A stretch of DNA of 8,249 nucleotides from CBFCZU01 sp965602635 (GTDB taxonomy: Bacteria > Planctomycetota > Phycisphaerae > SM23-33): NCBI GenBank assembly GCA_965602635.1, contig CBFCZU010000192.1, positions 1 through 8,249 on the forward strand, read 5' to 3'. Every line of letters begins with the position of its first letter. Positions within the stretch are counted from its first letter, which is position 1. A model generated the notes under the pieces. It made no database searches. It worked only from the letters and a program-made list of their open reading frames with translations, and was not told where the DNA came from. Positions 5,432-8,249 of this stretch are shown here, one piece after another. Made by a program: the position numbers and the translations under genes.

Positions 5432-5468
5432 GTCCTTCGCCGAATGGGGCCGATACAGGAGAGCGGGC

Positions 5469-6401
5469 ATGGTCGCGCGAACGTTGGCACCCGTGTTGGT
5501 CGCAGCGATTATGGGCGCGTGCTGGCAGGCATCGCAAGCCGCCGGGAGCGACAAGCCCAGGCCGCAACCGGCCCCCCCCCAGGTCGTCAAGTACGTCGGC
5601 GCCGAGAAAGGCACCGCCTGGGGCAGGCCGGTGATGAAGCTCCATCTCGCAGAACGCTACGGGCGGGGCGTCGCCACTGTCGTCGTGCCGAACAAGGACC
5701 GCAGGGCCCGGAAGTACGACCCATCGCCGGCGATGGTGGACGTCGTAAAGGACCTCAAGCGCGGCGACCTGGTCGAGATCAGGACGGCGAAGCGCAGGGG
5801 CGTCACCACGCTCAGGTCCATTCGGCGCTACCACCCCAAGCCCGGCGAGGACGACCCCGACGCCTTCACCTTCGTCAAGCACCTCACCCAGAAGGTCTCC
5901 GGCCGGGACCACATGGCCGTCGCGCTCAAGAGGGGCAACCGCGCGCAGACGATCCTCGTTCCCAACCGCAAGAACGACGAGGGCAAGTGGGTTCCGGACG
6001 AGAAGATCGCCGCACAGGTCAAGACGCTCGAGGCCAACCAGATCGTCGAGATCACCATCGAGAAGACCGCCGGCAAGGTGCTCCTCAAGAGCATCCGCCC
6101 CTACAAGCCTCCGGTGAAGGGCAGCTTCGTGAAGCTAATCGCGAAGAAGAAGGTCGGCGAGCAGGAATACGCCGCGATCGTGGTCAAGGTGGGCGCGAGC
6201 GAACGGGAGATCCTCATCCCCAACCGCAAGGCCGGCGCCGACAAGATGCTGCCCGATCGTAAACTCCTGGCGGCTGTCAAGAAGCTCAAGGCCGGCCAGC
6301 CCGTCGAGTACAAGACGCTCGCGGAAGACGGGCAGACCTGGCTGGCCCGCATCGAGGCCGTGAAGAAGCCCCCGGCGCCCAAGCCGCTTCCCGCACATTG
6401 A
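5469..6401 (+). CDS. Exported protein with three tandem ~86-91-residue repeats, function unknown
   Basis: 310 residues. A Sec signal occupies residues 1-25: LAPVLVAAIMGA core, with probable cleavage after SQA (22-24). MGAC at 15-18 is a poor but possible lipobox. A Pro-rich linker (30-37) follows. The mature part is a triplication: copy 1 about 38-132, copy 2 133-218, copy 3 219-302. Landmarks recur in register: VPN at 73, 164 and IPN at 250; the VE of a VEI/VEY strand at 102, 193 and 279; SIRRY at 117, SIRPY at 208 and RIEAV at 294. Each unit looks like a small beta-rich domain with one helix (VVKDLKRG, VKTLEANQ, VKKLKAGQ). The mature protein is rich in Lys and Arg, so it could bind polyanions or the cell envelope. 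I recognise no named family. AGGAG seven bases before the ATG supports the start. A nine-C run lies in codons 35-37. The stop is TGA. Confidence 0.75.
   Translation: MVARTLAPVLVAAIMGACWQASQAAGSDKPRPQPAPPQVVKYVGAEKGTAWGRPVMKLHLAERYGRGVATVVVPNKDRRARKYDPSPAMVDVVKDLKRGDLVEIRTAKRRGVTTLRSIRRYHPKPGEDDPDAFTFVKHLTQKVSGRDHMAVALKRGNRAQTILVPNRKNDEGKWVPDEKIAAQVKTLEANQIVEITIEKTAGKVLLKSIRPYKPPVKGSFVKLIAKKKVGEQEYAAIVVKVGASEREILIPNRKAGADKMLPDRKLLAAVKKLKAGQPVEYKTLAEDGQTWLARIEAVKKPPAPKPLPAH
5572..5580. repeat. Homopolymer tract of nine C
   Basis: Nine consecutive C within Ala35-Pro36-Pro37 codons of the exported triple-repeat protein, just after its signal peptide. A one-base change would truncate the protein soon after export. 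Equally, such a run is a typical place for an assembly error, but the reading frame is intact as given. Confidence 0.8.
5580..6368 (+). repeat. Internal protein-level triplication
   Basis: Three in-frame copies of one domain, about 285, 260 and 250 bases long. The conservation is in protein landmarks (VPN/IPN, VE, SIR.Y) with offsets of 91 and then 86 residues, while the nucleotide sequences have diverged. This indicates old duplications rather than a recent tandem repeat. Copy 1 is the most divergent in its first half; copies 2 and 3 share NRK after the VPN/IPN landmark and a following PD (176-177, 262-263). Confidence 0.75.
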
Positions 6402-6604
6402 GCCAGGGCGACCGCATCCGGGGTAGAGTCGCCGTCTTCTCACCACGGGCTGCACTCATGTCTCGCCTCCTGAGATCGGGCTCCGGAGTCGGTTTTCTGC
6501 GGAACACAGGCCCCCGAGCGGCATTACATCTTGTGGACATCTCAGAGTGAAGGTGTGCGCCCGTCAGGGCGCCGAGCCCTTGCTCATTGAAGGAGAGACT
6601 CTCC

Positions 6605-7636
<1,032 letters not shown>

Positions 7637-7689
7637 GAACTGAGCCGGCGCGGGCGCGTCCGGCGTGGCGGAAAGGAAGGTGCGCTGAA

Positions 7690-8249
7690 ATGCAAATCGG
7701 CGTGTGCATGGCCCCGGAGGACCTCACCCGAGCCGTTGAGGGCCTGAACTTCATCGAGACCACCGTCGCAGGGCTGCTCTGCCCGCGTGAGGACGACGCG
7801 ACGTTCGCCTCGCGGCTGGAGGCGATGCGGGCGGCGCCCCTGCCCACCGTGGCGGTCAACTGCCTGCTGCCGGGCGACCTGAAAACCACCGGGCCGGAGG
7901 TGGACGCCGAGAAGGTCGACGCATACTTCACCACCGTCTGCCGGCGGGCGGCCAAGGCCGGCGTGGAGGTGATCGTCTTCGGCTCCGGCGGAAGCCGGGG
8001 CGTGCCGGAGGGCTTCGACCACGCGGCCGCGGGAGACCAGATCGTCGAGCACCTCACCCGCTGGGGGCCGATCGCCGCCGACGCAGGCGTGATACTCGTC
8101 GTCGAGCCGCTCAACAGGGCCGAATGCAACATCGTCAACACGGTGGGCGAGGGCGCCGAGCTGGTGCGCCGGGCCGATCACCCGCACATCCGCCTGCTGG
8201 CTGACACGTATCACATGGCCCTCGACGGCGACAGCCCCGACGCCATCCG
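7690..8249 (+). CDS. Sugar phosphate isomerase/epimerase, xylose-isomerase-like TIM barrel (partial)
   Basis: The reading frame is open from the ATG to the right edge: 186 complete codons of a protein that is usually about 260-290 residues, so the last barrel strands are missing. Motifs match the AP-endonuclease-2/xylose-isomerase-like superfamily: GVEVIVFGSGGSR in mid-barrel, then VVEPLNRAECNIVNTVGEG with Glu139 as probable metal ligand, and RLLADTYHMALDGD with Asp172 and His175 as further probable metal-site residues. Members interconvert ketoses or epimerise sugars (hydroxypyruvate isomerase, tagatose/psicose 3-epimerase, inositol enzymes); the exact substrate cannot be told. No signal peptide, so cytoplasmic. 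AAGGAAGG nine bases before the ATG supports the start. It lies 53 bases after the MoxR gene and may be co-transcribed, although no functional link is evident. Confidence 0.88.
   Translation, partial: MQIGVCMAPEDLTRAVEGLNFIETTVAGLLCPREDDATFASRLEAMRAAPLPTVAVNCLLPGDLKTTGPEVDAEKVDAYFTTVCRRAAKAGVEVIVFGSGGSRGVPEGFDHAAAGDQIVEHLTRWGPIAADAGVILVVEPLNRAECNIVNTVGEGAELVRRADHPHIRLLADTYHMALDGDSPDAI

Noticed and set aside
3439..5490. Long minus-strand open frames opposite rpmE, prfA and nfu (3439-4488 and 4537-5490)
   Set aside because: The plus strand holds unmistakable L31, RF1 and Nfu proteins; the opposite frames are compositional shadows.
6458..6550. Possible 30-residue small ORF upstream of the MoxR gene
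   Set aside because: No ribosome-binding site, no recognisable features, and an ORF of this length is expected by chance.

Overview
This is a GC-rich bacterial chromosome fragment with ten complete protein-coding genes and one gene cut by the right edge. I see no rRNA, tRNA, CRISPR array, insertion sequence or phage gene. The mix of genes points to a planctomycete, perhaps a Phycisphaerae relative. It has an acidic-tailed DUF2007-type protein next to an Arg-Arg-repeat protein whose C-terminal block I associate with planctomycetes, several lineage-restricted exported proteins, and -10 boxes of the TATAAT/TAGAAT type in otherwise very GC-rich DNA. That assignment is inference from gene content, not from a marker phylogeny.

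Layout. Bases 44-1546 hold two minus-strand genes: a lipoprotein of unknown function (878-1546) and downstream of it a lipoprotein-like alpha/beta hydrolase (44-796), which may have its own promoter inside the end of the first gene. A divergent intergenic region (1547-1883) carries AT-rich promoter-like DNA and a leader able to form alternative CCAAC/GTTGG stems. All later genes are on the plus strand. First come three lineage-type genes: a DUF2007-like acidic protein, an Arg-Arg repeat protein and a four-helix membrane protein. Next are two translation genes, rpmE (ribosomal protein L31) and prfA (peptide chain release factor 1), separated by a rho-independent terminator. Then comes a short Nfu-type Fe-S scaffold gene with a clear extended -10 promoter overlapped by a 13-bp palindrome and followed by two hairpins, the second a good terminator. 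After it lie an exported protein built from three copies of an ~86-91 residue domain, a MoxR-family AAA+ ATPase, and the first 186 codons of a xylose-isomerase-like TIM-barrel sugar isomerase/epimerase.

How they relate. The 1884-3417 genes are closely packed and probably co-expressed, although a -10-like TAGAAT sits at the end of the Arg-repeat gene. rpmE-prfA is an ordinary translation neighbourhood. The nfu gene and the triple-repeat gene appear to be separate transcription units. The MoxR gene is not followed by the usual DUF58 partner within the window.

I found no complete undescribed multi-gene system. The best leads are the triple-repeat exported protein, the oppositely charged pair at 1884-2739, the switch-like leader at 1799-1868, and the palindrome in the nfu promoter.
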